Source: a bacterium (GTDB lineage: Bacteria > Sysuimicrobiota > Sysuimicrobiia > Sysuimicrobiales > Thermofontiviventaceae). Taken from it: a stretch of 64,000 nucleotides of DNA. Both the position numbers and the translations under genes were made by a program. The stretch lies in assembly GCA_030550015.1 (NCBI GenBank), contig JAUQQG010000046.1, positions 42,095-106,094 of the forward strand, given 5' to 3'. The notes under the pieces are model-generated. The model saw only the letters and a program-made list of their open reading frames with translations, was not told where the DNA came from and did no database searches. The first letter of the stretch is position 1. Each line of letters starts with the position of its first letter. Below are positions 39,392 through 49,491 of this stretch, piece by piece.

Positions 39392-40918
39392 TTGTTGGCG
39401 CTATTCAGAAAGGAGGCGGTTCTCGTTCTCGAGGTGGTTGTCTTCACAAGTGGGGGAGTTCTGCTGGCCCTGGAGATTATCGCAAGCCGCGTGCTCGCGC
39501 CTTATTTCGGCAACTCCGTCTACGTGTGGGGGAGTCTCATTAGCGTCTTTCTGGGCGCCCTCAGTGCGGGCTACTACCTGGGAGGGAAGATCGCCGACCG
39601 ATGGCCTTCCCTCGCGGTCTTCTCGGGAGTTGTCTTCCTCGCAGGACTGCTCGTCACCCCGATCCCCCTGTTCGCCCCGGCGGTCCTGGAGACCATCGCT
39701 CTCCGGGATTACGGCCCAAGGGCGAACCCTCTCCTTGCGGCGTTCATCCTCTTTGCCCTTCCCTCTGTTGTCATGGGGACGATTTCCCCGTACGCTGTGC
39801 GTCTCCGGGCAAAGACCGTAGCAACGATGGGGAATGTGGCTGGACGGCTCTACGCCCTCTCCACCGTGGGAAGTATTGCAGGGACGCTGCTCGCAGCGTT
39901 CGTTCTCATTCAACTCACTGGGGTGCGGTTGATCATTCACCTCCTCGGCTTGCTCCTCCTCGCCCTTGGGGTTCTCAGCTGGCTCCAAGCGCGGCGCTTA
40001 GAGGCTACAGTTGCTGCATTCCTGGTCCTGGTGCTTGCGGGGGCGATGGTCACAGTATCCTCCACCGGCTCAGCCTCGTATAAAGTCTTTGAGAGGGACA
40101 CGGTCTACCACCGGATTACAGTGACGGATGAGGGTCGCGTCCGGTACCTGAAGCTTGACAACTACTGGCAAAGCGCATTGGACATGGATGACCCGCTGCG
40201 GTCCGTGTTCTCCTACACCGACTATATGCATATCCCTCTTGTGTTTGCCCCTCATGCAAGGCGCGCTCTCCTCATTGGCCTCGGAGGTGGGACAATCCCC
40301 CTCCAGTACCATGAGTCGTATCCCCAGCTGTCCATGGATGTCGTTGAGTTGGATCCTGCCGTCGCGGAGGTTGCCCAGCGATACTTTTTTCTCCCTCAAA
40401 GTCCGCGCCTCCGCATTTTCACCCAGGACGGCCGGCTCTTCGTGAAGCAGACAAGGGAGCAGTACGACATCATCCTCCTTGATGCTTACCTCATTGATAC
40501 CATTCCATTCCACCTGGCAACTAGGGAATTCTTCCAAGAGGTCCGCACCCGCCTCGCTCCTGGCGGCGTGGTCGCTACCAATATTATCGGAGCTCTTGAA
40601 GGCCCCCGGAGCCGGTTCTTCCGGGCAGCCTACCGCACGTTTTCCCTGGTGTTCCCGGCTGTTTATACCTTCCCCGTCCAGTGGTCTCCTGGGAGTGAAG
40701 AGGCTTTACGGAATATCATCCTGGTGGGGACCATCGGGGCGCCCCGTACGCCTGAGGAGCTGCAAAAGAGAGCCACCTCCTTAGCAAAGGCATACAAGAG
40801 CACAGGGTACCGGTTCCGTGTTGTTCAAGATCTTTACCTGAGTCCCATCCCAACCGATGATGTCCCCGTGCTCACCGACGACTACGCTCCGGTAGACTCC
40901 CTCCTTTCCAGCCCATAG
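39392..40918 (+). CDS. Membrane-fused spermidine-synthase-like protein
   Basis: 508 aa. Residues 1-215 hold about seven membrane helices, starting VVFTSGGVLLALEIIASRVL and including SVYVWGSLISVFLGALSAGY. Residues 230-508 form a SAM-binding domain with LLIGLGGGTIPLQYHESYP, a conserved acidic turn VVELDPAVAEVA and DIILLDAYLIDTIPFHLATREFF. True spermidine synthases have a D-S/T-x-D-P loop; here the loop is DAYLID, so classical aminopropyl transfer is doubtful. Such fused proteins are widespread and mostly uncharacterised. Start is TTG at 39392, weakly supported. Confidence 0.7.
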   Translation: MLALFRKEAVLVLEVVVFTSGGVLLALEIIASRVLAPYFGNSVYVWGSLISVFLGALSAGYYLGGKIADRWPSLAVFSGVVFLAGLLVTPIPLFAPAVLETIALRDYGPRANPLLAAFILFALPSVVMGTISPYAVRLRAKTVATMGNVAGRLYALSTVGSIAGTLLAAFVLIQLTGVRLIIHLLGLLLLALGVLSWLQARRLEATVAAFLVLVLAGAMVTVSSTGSASYKVFERDTVYHRITVTDEGRVRYLKLDNYWQSALDMDDPLRSVFSYTDYMHIPLVFAPHARRALLIGLGGGTIPLQYHESYPQLSMDVVELDPAVAEVAQRYFFLPQSPRLRIFTQDGRLFVKQTREQYDIILLDAYLIDTIPFHLATREFFQEVRTRLAPGGVVATNIIGALEGPRSRFFRAAYRTFSLVFPAVYTFPVQWSPGSEEALRNIILVGTIGAPRTPEELQKRATSLAKAYKSTGYRFRVVQDLYLSPIPTDDVPVLTDDYAPVDSLLSSP

Positions 40919-40971
40919 GGTCTAAATTTCAAGGAAATGGCCGATGATAGGAAATGGGGGGTTGTGCATCC

Positions 40972-41193
40972 ATGGGAGGAGTCCTGCGGTTACACGTTGG
41001 TGATGTCGTCCGGTTGCGAAAACCCCACCCTTGCGGGGATGACCGCTGGGAGATCCTCCGGCTGGGGGCCGATGTTTTCATCCGCTGCCTGGGATGCGGG
41101 CGCCGGGTATTTATCCCACGGGTCAAACTGGAACGGCGCATCAAAGCCTTCGTCCACCAGGTCGAGGAGGGAGAACGCGAGGCACCTCCCTAG
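40972..41193 (+). CDS. DUF951 small protein
   Basis: About 73 aa. LRLHVGDVVRLRKPHPCGDD then RWEILRLGADVFIRCLGCGR and VFIPRVKLERRIKAFV match the DUF951 family closely, including the CLGCGR knuckle. In Firmicutes this gene often sits next to ychF, which is two genes on here. Function unknown; a single Cys-x-x-Cys plus an upstream Cys might bind a metal. I start at the ATG at 40972; an ATG at 40954 is also open. Confidence 0.85.
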   Translation: MGGVLRLHVGDVVRLRKPHPCGDDRWEILRLGADVFIRCLGCGRRVFIPRVKLERRIKAFVHQVEEGEREAPP

Positions 41194-41201
41194 GTGCGAA
41201 C

Positions 41202-44200
41202 GTGCAGCAGAATCGGTGGTTCACAATTTATCTTGTTTTTGTTCTCTTCATAGGAGCTGGGATCCTCATCTGGTTAGGGACTACACACCCATTCCCCTCT
41301 GTGGGACCATTCCTCCTGCTAGCCTTCCTGGCCATCCTGGGCGCATGGATTGCTATTCCCCTCCCTCATGGGGGATACCAGACGGTCAGCATGCCTGTCA
41401 TATTTGCCGCGCTGGCCCTGCATGGCACCTTCACGGCAGTCCTCGTGGCTGCTATCGGGGTCGTTGTGGGAAACGGGATCCTGCGCCGGCGCCCAGTTCG
41501 GCGGGTTCTGTATAATGCGGCGCATTTTGTCATCGTCCCCACGATCGCAGGAACAGCCTTCCACCTCGTCTCCCTCTCTGGTCATTCCCTCACGGGGCCT
41601 TGGGTTACCGAGCCACTCACGGCCCGGACTATTCTTGGGGCTCTTGTTGCGATCCTTCTCTACGAAGGTATCGGGACCCCGTTGATCTCCTTGGCGATTA
41701 CCTTTGACCGGAGAGAGGAGTTCCGTCATATCCTCTTCCAGAACCTCCCCTGGGTTCCGCTGAACGGATTCCTCTTAGGGGCGGTCGGGACGACGATTGC
41801 TCTGGTTTACGCTGGGCGCCTTCCACCTGACGCTGTGTTCGTGGTGTTCTCTCTCGTCTTCATGGCGCTGGTTTTCCTCCTATACACGAGCCGGGAGAAC
41901 GCCCAGAGGGATTTGACCCGTCTCTTCCAAGCAGCTCAGGAAATGGGCCGCCACCTGACCACCGAGGAGATTCTCCAGGTAGTTGAGAGGGCCCTCAGGC
42001 AGCTCGTGGATACTGACGCGTTCTTCCTGGTCCTCATCGACTGGCCGTCTGGCCGCCGCCGTTATGTGCTGGGCCGTGGTGTTTCCCTTGAGCGCCTCGC
42101 AGCGGTCCATCCAGAGATCGATGGAGGGCTCACAGGACTCGCCATCCGCTTTGGGAAGCCGGTACATACTGGAGATTATCAAGAAGACCCACGCCGGACG
42201 CAGCAAGAGGCGTTGATATTAGGGGAGGGGAAAGCTCGGTCTGTCCTGGCCGTCCCCTTGACCACAGGCAACGAGGTGATCGGTGCTGTTGTTCTTGTAA
42301 AACGGATCGCCCATTACTTCTCTGAATATCACCTCAGGGTCATTGCTACCCTCGCCCATCAAGCGGCCCTAGCGATCAAGAACGCTCAGCTTTACGAGTC
42401 CAAAGCACGGCAACTCCGCCGGATGCAGGCACTTGAGGAGATCTCCGCCCGAATCAACTCTGCCCTGGATGTGGAGGAGGTCTTCAGGTTCATCGCTGAG
42501 CACATCCGAGACGTGCTGGGAACAGACAAGTGCGCCCTCTATCTGGGGATCCCTGAGGAGGGTATCAAGAGAGCGCTCTCACACGGGCTCTCCGAGGGAT
42601 ACATCCAGGCAGTCCAGGGATTCATCCGGGAAGGCCTCGGGTGGAAGGTATGGACAACCAGGATGCCGGTGGTCATCCGAGATGCCCAAATTGACCAGCC
42701 CTCCATCGTGCTGCGGGAGGCCGCACGGCAGGAGGGGATCCATACCATCATGGTCATACCCCTTCTCCATGGCGGAAAGGTCATCGGGGCTCTGACACTC
42801 TATCATACCCAGGTGCAGGAGTATTCCGATGAAGATCTCCGCCTGGCCCAAACCTTCGCGAACCACGTCGCAATCGCGATCAGGAACGCTACACTCGTCG
42901 CCGATGTCCGACGCCGTGCCCACGAGATGGAAGCCATCAACCGGATCCTCACGGCCATCAGTGCGATCCTCAATCCTCAAGAGTTACCGCGCTATATTGT
43001 GGAAGAGATTGCGAAGGTCTTGGGGTACCAGTCGATTGCCCTTTACCTCGTAGACGGTCACCAAGCCAAGGTCGCTGCGGAAGCCGGAAAGCAACGAGAA
43101 CACTGCAGTTTTGTCCAGAAGAAGGGATTGGCACAAGTTGCAGCGACCACCCAGGAACCACAGCTCTGGCGAAAGGAGGGGTGGGTAGAGGTCTATGTCC
43201 CGGTCTCCATCGGTGTGCAAATGTTTGCCGTCCTGGGTATTGGGCACACCGCACTCGACGAGCGGGATCAAGAGCTCCTTGTCACCTTGACTCGGCAGAT
43301 CGGCGTCGTCCTACGCAATGCCCAGCTTTACGAGGAAGTAAGGCTTTCCCGGGATGAGTTGGAGGCGCTCCACGAAGCAACAAAAGTCATTGGGACATCG
43401 CTGGCGCTTCGGGAAGTTCTCAACACGATCGTCTCTACGGTCTGCCGCGCATTTCACTACGACCTAGGAGCGATCTTACTCGTGGATGAGCCCGCAGGAG
43501 AGCTTGTCCTGGAGGCGAGCTATGGGTATGGGAAAGAGGTGGTGGGGTATCGCCAGGCGATCGGCCGTGGGATCGTGGGATGGGTCGCGCACACCGGTCA
43601 GCCCTACATCAGCGGGGATGTGCTCAGGGATCCCTATTACGTCACCTTGGAGGAAGGCACGCGCTCGGAGATCGCCGTTCCTCTGATCCTAGAGGGAAAG
43701 GTCATTGGTGTGTTCAACATCGAAAGCAGGAGACCCCGGGCGTTCGGGGAGAGAGACTTGCGTATCCTCACTTCCCTAGCGAGCTACGCCACCATCGCCA
43801 TCGAGAACGCGCGTCTCTATGAGGAGACCAAACGCCTCGCAATCACAGATGGTCTCACGGGTCTCTACAATCACCGTTTCCTCCATGAGGCCTTCGAGCG
43901 GGAACTCGAGCAGGCCCGCCGTTACCGGCTTCCCCTCTCTTTGATCCTCGTCGAGGTGGACCGGTTCAAGACCTTCAACGACACCTATGGCCACCTTTGT
44001 GGAGACGAGATCCTCAAGACCGTCGCCAACCTCCTGCGCAGGAACAGTCGGAGTGCAGATATCGTGGCCAGGTATGGGGGAGACGAATTCGTTCTCCTCC
44101 TTCCCCACACCACAAAGCGGGATGCCCATGAAATCGCCGAGCGTATCCGGAGGAGCATTGCGCACTACCCCATCCCTATCAGGGAGCGATTCGTGACCGC

Positions 44201-44348
44201 GACAGTCAGCGTCGGGGTCGCCGCTTTCCCTGAAGACGGGCGGACAGCGGAAACCCTTGTCGAGGCAGCAGACAAGGCGATGTACATCGCCAAGCACATG
44301 GGGGGTAATCGCGTTGCTGTGGCACAAAAGGAGATGGGGCCAGTCTGA
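41202..44348 (+). CDS. Membrane-bound multi-GAF diguanylate cyclase
   Basis: About 1048 aa. The N-terminus has around eight membrane helices (from FTIYLVFVLFIGAGILIWLG). Four GAF-like sensor domains follow (roughly residues 240-400, 405-560, 575-710, 725-870), each ending in a helix with AIAI/AIKNAQLYE. The C-terminal GGDEF domain starts DGLTGLYNHRFLHEAF, with the active site RYGGDEFVLLLP near 957-968. An RSAD sequence five residues before GGDEF fits the inhibitory I-site. It should make cyclic di-GMP in response to small ligands or redox state. There is no EAL or kinase domain. Start is GTG at 41202, behind AGGTG; the frame is open earlier through DUF951. Confidence 0.85.
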   Translation: MQQNRWFTIYLVFVLFIGAGILIWLGTTHPFPSVGPFLLLAFLAILGAWIAIPLPHGGYQTVSMPVIFAALALHGTFTAVLVAAIGVVVGNGILRRRPVRRVLYNAAHFVIVPTIAGTAFHLVSLSGHSLTGPWVTEPLTARTILGALVAILLYEGIGTPLISLAITFDRREEFRHILFQNLPWVPLNGFLLGAVGTTIALVYAGRLPPDAVFVVFSLVFMALVFLLYTSRENAQRDLTRLFQAAQEMGRHLTTEEILQVVERALRQLVDTDAFFLVLIDWPSGRRRYVLGRGVSLERLAAVHPEIDGGLTGLAIRFGKPVHTGDYQEDPRRTQQEALILGEGKARSVLAVPLTTGNEVIGAVVLVKRIAHYFSEYHLRVIATLAHQAALAIKNAQLYESKARQLRRMQALEEISARINSALDVEEVFRFIAEHIRDVLGTDKCALYLGIPEEGIKRALSHGLSEGYIQAVQGFIREGLGWKVWTTRMPVVIRDAQIDQPSIVLREAARQEGIHTIMVIPLLHGGKVIGALTLYHTQVQEYSDEDLRLAQTFANHVAIAIRNATLVADVRRRAHEMEAINRILTAISAILNPQELPRYIVEEIAKVLGYQSIALYLVDGHQAKVAAEAGKQREHCSFVQKKGLAQVAATTQEPQLWRKEGWVEVYVPVSIGVQMFAVLGIGHTALDERDQELLVTLTRQIGVVLRNAQLYEEVRLSRDELEALHEATKVIGTSLALREVLNTIVSTVCRAFHYDLGAILLVDEPAGELVLEASYGYGKEVVGYRQAIGRGIVGWVAHTGQPYISGDVLRDPYYVTLEEGTRSEIAVPLILEGKVIGVFNIESRRPRAFGERDLRILTSLASYATIAIENARLYEETKRLAITDGLTGLYNHRFLHEAFERELEQARRYRLPLSLILVEVDRFKTFNDTYGHLCGDEILKTVANLLRRNSRSADIVARYGGDEFVLLLPHTTKRDAHEIAERIRRSIAHYPIPIRERFVTATVSVGVAAFPEDGRTAETLVEAADKAMYIAKHMGGNRVAVAQKEMGPV

Positions 44349-44375
44349 CGAACTCGTCCCCAGGAGGGAGTTTGG

Positions 44376-45467
44376 TTGGCGCTGCAACTTGGCATCGTGG
44401 GCCTCCCGAACGCGGGCAAATCCACGTTGTTTACGGCCCTTACCCGGTCGAGGGTAGAAATCGCCGTGTATCCATTCACCACCGTTGACCCGAATGTCGG
44501 TGTTGTCCCCGTGCCAGATCCTCGTCTTGATGTCATCGCGGGGATCACAAAACCCAAACGGGTCGTACCAGCCACTATCCAGTTTGTGGACATCGCCGGC
44601 CTCGTCCGAGGGGCACACCGGGGGGAGGGGCTTGGGAACCAATTCCTTGCACACATCCGCGAGGTGGATGTAATCGTCCACGTGGTGCGATGTTTCCCCA
44701 TTGGGGAGATCCCCCACGTAATGGGGGAGGTGGATCCTATCCGAGATATCGAGGTTGTGAATACCGAGCTCGCTCTTGCCGACTTAGGCTCCGTGGAGAG
44801 GGCGAAGGAGAAAGCGCTAAGCCGGGCCAAGGCTGGGGATCGAAAAGCCAGTGAGGAAGTTGCTCTGTTCGAGAAGCTCATCAAGGTGCTGAACCAAGGC
44901 CAGCCGGTCCGTATGCTTGAGCTCACTCAGGAAGAACGAAAGATTGTCGATAGCTTGAAGCTGTTGACAGCCAAACCTATGGTATACGTCGCCAACGTCG
45001 ATGAAGGAGGGCTGAACGGGAGTTCCTGGGCTGCGGCGGTCCACCGGAAGGCAGAGCAGGAAGGGGCTCAGGCCGTTACGATCTGCGCTAAGCTGGAGGC
45101 AGAACTTGCAGAGCTGCCTGAGGAGGAGGCCCGGCAGTTCCTTCAGGAGCTTGGGGTTGAGGAAGCAGGACTCGTGCGTCTTATCCATGTAGGGTACAAA
45201 TTGCTAAACCTCGTCACATTCTTTACCACTGCCTCCCAGGAGGTGCGAGCCTGGCCAATCCCGCGAGGTACCCTAGCGCCACAGGCAGCGGGGCGGATCC
45301 ACTCGGATATGGAGAGGGGGTTTATCCGGGCGGAGGTAGTTCACTTTGCAGACCTAGTGGCTGCAGGGTCCATAGAGAGAGCCCGGGAACATGGCCTCGT
45401 CCACTTGGTCGGGAAAGATTACATCGTGCAAGACGGAGATATCATCTACTTCCGCTTTGCCGTGTGA
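44376..45467 (+). CDS. ychF: Redox-linked ribosome-binding ATPase YchF/OLA1
   Basis: An Obg-family P-loop protein that prefers ATP. G1 is [17 protein letters not shown] near residues 6-22, G3 [20 protein letters not shown] near 67-86, and the NVDE motif (in place of NKxD) near 202 explains the ATP preference. A helical middle and C-terminal TGS domain follow ([39 protein letters not shown]). 363 aa, typical. Starts at a TTG behind AGGAGG. Confidence 0.95.
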   Translation: MALQLGIVGLPNAGKSTLFTALTRSRVEIAVYPFTTVDPNVGVVPVPDPRLDVIAGITKPKRVVPATIQFVDIAGLVRGAHRGEGLGNQFLAHIREVDVIVHVVRCFPIGEIPHVMGEVDPIRDIEVVNTELALADLGSVERAKEKALSRAKAGDRKASEEVALFEKLIKVLNQGQPVRMLELTQEERKIVDSLKLLTAKPMVYVANVDEGGLNGSSWAAAVHRKAEQEGAQAVTICAKLEAELAELPEEEARQFLQELGVEEAGLVRLIHVGYKLLNLVTFFTTASQEVRAWPIPRGTLAPQAAGRIHSDMERGFIRAEVVHFADLVAAGSIERAREHGLVHLVGKDYIVQDGDIIYFRFAV

Positions 45468-45501
45468 AACCTCATTACGCCACGTATCCTGCGAGCTTCA
45501 T

Positions 45502-45531
45502 TTGACAACCCGCCTGGCGTCCCTGTACCAT
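45502..45531 (+). promoter_or_regulatory. Candidate promoter of acs
   Basis: TTGACA (45502-45507), an 18-nt spacer and TACCAT (45526-45531) lie 50 nt upstream of the acs ATG. The -35 is perfect, the -10 weak, so an activator may be needed. Confidence 0.45.
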
Positions 45532-45579
45532 ATTACCAAATCGGTAGTGTGCATATTTGCTGTCGTGAGGGGTGGAGCC

Positions 45580-47568
45580 ATGGCGTCGATTTCTGAGAAG
45601 GCGCTGAGAGTTCATGAGCACCTCATCGAGCCCCCCACCGAATTCCGCGAGAAAGCCCTCATCCAGGATCCTCGCCTCTACGAACAAGCCGCTCATGACT
45701 TTGAAAGTTTTTGGGGGCAGGTGGCCAACGAGTATGTCACGTGGTTCCGGCCGTTTGAAACTGTCCTACAGTTCAATCCTCCCAAACCTGGGACGAAGCC
45801 ACCATGGATCCAGTGGTACGTTGGTGGGAAGTTGAACGCCTGTTATAACTGTGTCGATCGCCACCTCCAGGGCTGGCGCCGCACTAAGGCAGCCATCGTC
45901 TGGGAAGGGGAGCCTGGGGATTCGCGCGTGCTTACCTATCAGGATCTGCACCGCGAAGTCTCGAAGTTGGCCAACGTGCTGAAGTCCTTAGGGGTGAAGA
46001 AAGGAGACCGCGTCACGATCTACATGCCGATGGTTCCCGAACTCCCTATCGCCATGCTTGCCTGTGCGCGGATCGGCGCGATCCACAGCGTGGTCTTTGG
46101 TGGCTTCTCTAGCGAAGCTCTCCGGGATCGCATCAATGACTCCCAGGCGAAGCTCCTGATCACCGCAGACGGAGGGTGGAGACGGGGGAATATCGTCCCC
46201 CTCAAGCGGTTTGTGGACGAAGCGCTGGAAAGCGCTCCTTCCATTGAGAATGTGGTTGTGTTCCACCGCGGTGTTATGGATGCGACGCTTGTCCCCATGA
46301 GGGCCGGCCGCGATCACTGGTGGCACCGCCTCATGGAAGGGGCGTCGCAGGAGTGCCCCTGTGAGGAGATGGACAGCGAGGATCCTCTTTACATCCTTTA
46401 CACAAGCGGGACAACAGGAAGACCAAAAGGACAGGTGCACGTCACGGGAGGATATCTCGTAGGGGTGACGGCCTCGACACGGTGGGTCTTTGACCTTAAG
46501 GATGAAGATATCTACTGGTGCACGGCTGACATCGGTTGGGTCACGGGGCATAGCTATATCGTGTATGGCCCGCTGGCCAACGGAGCGACGAGCTTTATGT
46601 ACGAGGGAGCGCCGGATTATCCGGACAAGGACCGCTGGTGGGCACTGATCGAGAAGTATCGCATCAACACCTGTTATACCGCCCCGACAGCCATCCGGAC
46701 GTTCATGCGGTGGGGGGAGGAATACATCCACCACCATGATCTCTCCTCCCTCCGACTTCTAGGAACGGTGGGGGAGCCCATCAACCCAGAGGCTTGGCTT
46801 TGGTATTGGGAACATGTCGGCGGGAGGCGATGCCCAGTTGTCGACACCTGGTGGCAGACAGAGACGGGGATGATCTTAATCACCTCCCTCCCGGGCATCA
46901 TCCCTATGAAACCGGGATCTGCCACGAAGCCGCTTCCTGGGATCTTCCCAGAAGTGGTCGATGAAGAAGGCAAGCCGGTCCCGGATGGGACGCCAGGATA
47001 CCTGATCCTGACAAAGCCATGGCCTGCCATCTCCCGCACCCTCTGGGGGGACCCAGACCGCTACGTCGAGGTATACTGGGCCCGCTACCCGGGGTTCTAT
47101 TTCACGGGAGATGCAGCCATGAAAGATCGCGATGGGTACTTCTGGCTCCTCGGCCGGGTGGACGATGTGATCAATGTGGCTGGACACCGCATCAGTACCA
47201 TGGAAATGGAGAGCGTGCTTGTCGAGCACCCTACCACTGCAGAAGCTGCTGTCATTGGCAAGAGCGACATGGTCAAAGGACAGATCCCCGTGGCCTTCGT
47301 TACTATCCGACAAGGATTCGAAACCGGCGATGGGTTGCGGGAGGAGTTGAAAGAGTACGTAGCGAAGCGGATTGGAACTTTTGCAAGGCCTGCAGAGATA
47401 TTTTTCACAGCCGAGCTTCCCAAGACCCGGTCAGGGAAGATCATGCGGCGGCTCCTGCGGGATATCGCTGAAGGGCGTGTGCTTGGGGATACAACCACGC
47501 TGGCCGATCCTTCGGTTGTGCAACACCTCCGCGAGATGTACGAGGAGAAGTACGGGGAGGGAAGCTGA
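45580..47568 (+). CDS. acs: Acetyl-CoA synthetase (AMP-forming)
   Basis: Activates acetate to acetyl-CoA via acetyl-AMP. The N-terminus has [20 protein letters not shown] and [15 protein letters not shown]. The AMP-binding P-loop is [13 protein letters not shown] near residues 270-282, then [11 protein letters not shown] and the hinge region [19 protein letters not shown]. The C-terminal [16 protein letters not shown] and [16 protein letters not shown] (acetylation lysine in SGK) are typical. I start at the ATG at 45580, with GGGGTGGAG upstream. 662 aa, normal. Stand-alone gene. Confidence 0.95.
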   Translation: MASISEKALRVHEHLIEPPTEFREKALIQDPRLYEQAAHDFESFWGQVANEYVTWFRPFETVLQFNPPKPGTKPPWIQWYVGGKLNACYNCVDRHLQGWRRTKAAIVWEGEPGDSRVLTYQDLHREVSKLANVLKSLGVKKGDRVTIYMPMVPELPIAMLACARIGAIHSVVFGGFSSEALRDRINDSQAKLLITADGGWRRGNIVPLKRFVDEALESAPSIENVVVFHRGVMDATLVPMRAGRDHWWHRLMEGASQECPCEEMDSEDPLYILYTSGTTGRPKGQVHVTGGYLVGVTASTRWVFDLKDEDIYWCTADIGWVTGHSYIVYGPLANGATSFMYEGAPDYPDKDRWWALIEKYRINTCYTAPTAIRTFMRWGEEYIHHHDLSSLRLLGTVGEPINPEAWLWYWEHVGGRRCPVVDTWWQTETGMILITSLPGIIPMKPGSATKPLPGIFPEVVDEEGKPVPDGTPGYLILTKPWPAISRTLWGDPDRYVEVYWARYPGFYFTGDAAMKDRDGYFWLLGRVDDVINVAGHRISTMEMESVLVEHPTTAEAAVIGKSDMVKGQIPVAFVTIRQGFETGDGLREELKEYVAKRIGTFARPAEIFFTAELPKTRSGKIMRRLLRDIAEGRVLGDTTTLADPSVVQHLREMYEEKYGEGS

Positions 47569-47599
47569 GTACCCCTACGAAGATCCTCTGTCCTGCCTT

Positions 47600-47649
47600 C
47601 CTGGAGATCTTCTGTCAAGTTTCCTAGGAGATGACCGATCCTGGAGGAT
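47600..47649. repeat. Three short imperfect direct repeats after acs
   Basis: CCTGGAGAT (47600-47608), CCTAGGAGAT (47623-47632) and CCTGGAGGAT (47640-47649) occur in the 111-bp gap between acs and the next gene. Inverted pairs GAAGATC/GATCTTC and TTCCTAG/CTAGGAA also lie there. This may be a regulator-binding region or a structured transcript end. Confidence 0.35.
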
Positions 47650-47679
47650 GAGACAGGGCTCTAGGAAGGGGGGATCGCG

Positions 47680-47973
47680 TTGGACTGGCATCGACTATCC
47701 TGCGATTGTGCGGGGAGCCTCTGGAAAAAGTTCTTTACCTGGCCTCTCCGAAAGCTTGTCTGGGAACTCGAGGCGGTGTGGGAGGCCTTTGAGGCGGTGC
47801 CGCTGTACATGGAGATCGCCGAACGGATCTTTCACTGGATGCGCAACAGGAGGTACATCTCTAGGGATGGGACTGTGTTCCCGGCTCCAGGCACGCGGTC
47901 TCCTAACTTGACGCGAGATCTCTCTCTAGATGGCGCTGCGGAGGAATTGATTGAGGTCCTCGCCCAATACTGA
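47680..47973 (+). CDS. Hypothetical protein, 97 aa
   Basis: Not recognised. A TTG start follows GGGGGG by a short distance. The protein is amphipathic, rich in Trp and acidic residues in its first half (KFFTWPLRKLVWELEAVWEA), with a helical stretch to about residue 55 and an unstructured, Pro-containing middle. No motif or membrane segment is clear. Codon use resembles neighbouring genes. It lies alone between acs and the HTH-TPR gene, which faces it. Confidence 0.5.
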   Translation: MDWHRLSCDCAGSLWKKFFTWPLRKLVWELEAVWEAFEAVPLYMEIAERIFHWMRNRRYISRDGTVFPAPGTRSPNLTRDLSLDGAAEELIEVLAQY

Positions 47974-48009
47974 ATCACCGATCGCCCCCTTCACCGCCCT
48001 TCTCAGGGT

Positions 48010-49326
48010 TTACCTCCTAAGTTTGGACCTCGTGCGTATCCTTTCCACCGCGGGCCAGACACCATCCTGGCTTAGGGCTGTCGCCGATTTCTGAAAGTAA
48101 AGAATGGCTTCTTTTTCTCTCCCTTGCTCCGCAAGGAGCAAGGCAAGATCTCTTGCGACAGAAGCAAGCTGATCACGATGTTGTGTTTGCTCTAGGAGAG
48201 CTAGGCTCTCTTCCAGGTGGGACCGGGCCCGTCGCCACTGTCGACGCGTCCGGTAGATCCGTCCCATGAGGTAGTGAATTTCCGCACGGACCTGTTTACT
48301 CGTTGAGCTCCCGAGAAGACCTTTGCAAATCTGGAGAGCCTTCCCAAGCTCTCCTGCAGCGAAATGGGCCTGAGCCATCCCGAGCGCGGCCTGCGAGCTA
48401 TTTGCCAGCTCCCCCAAGCGGGAGAACATCTCAACGCTTCGTGCAAAGCTCTGACAAGACTCTTGCCACCTCCCCTGGGATGCTTGGAGCTCGCCCAGGG
48501 CCTCATAACCTCGGGCAATCCGACGGTAGGCCTGGTGGAGGCGCATGAGGGTTGTTGCATGCTCCAACGCCGCCTGGGTCTTATCTAGATCACCGGCACG
48601 GAAGTGCTCTTCCGCCTGTTTGAGATCGTGGAGGCTGATGTGCCGCAGATCTAACCGTTCCTCGTCTAACACAAGGGCCTCTAAGTAGGTTGTTGCGGCT
48701 TCCGAGGAGAGGCCTAGCTTTCTCCGGGCATCTCCCACTGCAATGAGGATCTCCGCTTTGAGGAGGGACTTTATCCCCTCTTCCCCTACTAGGTCTAGGG
48801 CTTCAAGATAAGCTTTCAGAGCTCCCTCAAAGTCATGGCGAGCCATCCTGAGGTTTCCCTCCAAGAGAGTGAGTTGGGCGAGATCCTCAGAACGTCGATG
48901 GCGCTGGAAGATCGCTCTAGCTTCACCGAGCATGCGAGCAGCACGTGGGAGCTCTCCACGGGATAAGGCAACAGCGGCAAGGCCCATAATGGCCCCGGCA
49001 TTGAGGAGGGGTTCCTCCAAGGCCCGAGCTAACTCTAGCACACGGTGGAGGTATTCGCTTGCTTTTGAGAGATCCTCGTGGCTCAGGTAGGCAAAACCAA
49101 ATGCTAGGTTCGTGCTCGCTTCTTCTTGGGAGAACGTTCCCTCCATGAAATAACTAAGAGGACGGCGGAGTTTTCTTGCCAGGACTGCTAAGGAACGCAG
49201 AGAAGGCTTCACCGATCCCCGTTCAACCTTGCAGATGAAGCTTACGGAGAAGTCCTGCCCTGCAAGCTGAGCTTGAGTCATCCCAAGGGCGAGTCTCGTG
49301 GTTCGTATCTTCTCCCCAAGTGTCAT
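48010..49326 (-). CDS. HTH (Xre-type) regulator with TPR domain
   Basis: About 438 aa. Residues 3-60 are an Xre-like helix-turn-helix (LGEKIRTTRLALGMTQAQLA; FSVSFICKVERGSVKPSLRS), followed by a long array of TPR-like helical pairs to the end, such as AFGFAYLSHEDLSKASEYLH, AKAYLEAL-type and MGRIYRTRRQWRRARSHLEE units. The layout resembles RRNPP-type or SARP-like sensors in which the TPR part binds peptides or partners. I start at the ATG at 49326, with GGAGG 8 nt upstream. It diverges from the 49492 gene, so it may regulate that gene or the secretion-like cluster beyond; this is a guess. Confidence 0.8.
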   Translation of the reverse strand: MTLGEKIRTTRLALGMTQAQLAGQDFSVSFICKVERGSVKPSLRSLAVLARKLRRPLSYFMEGTFSQEEASTNLAFGFAYLSHEDLSKASEYLHRVLELARALEEPLLNAGAIMGLAAVALSRGELPRAARMLGEARAIFQRHRRSEDLAQLTLLEGNLRMARHDFEGALKAYLEALDLVGEEGIKSLLKAEILIAVGDARRKLGLSSEAATTYLEALVLDEERLDLRHISLHDLKQAEEHFRAGDLDKTQAALEHATTLMRLHQAYRRIARGYEALGELQASQGRWQESCQSFARSVEMFSRLGELANSSQAALGMAQAHFAAGELGKALQICKGLLGSSTSKQVRAEIHYLMGRIYRTRRQWRRARSHLEESLALLEQTQHRDQLASVARDLALLLAEQGREKEAILYFQKSATALSQDGVWPAVERIRTRSKLRR

Positions 49327-49491
49327 GCATGCATCCTCCTTCATGATGGAAATTTGACCGTGTCACGCTGCGATGTTGAGTGAGTCTTATTGACGAGGAA
49401 GAAAGTTTTGGTAGACTGTGGCTAAACGCAATTCGCCCAATCTTACAATATTTCCTGCTAGGCTATTAAAATATTTTCCCTGGAGGGAGCG

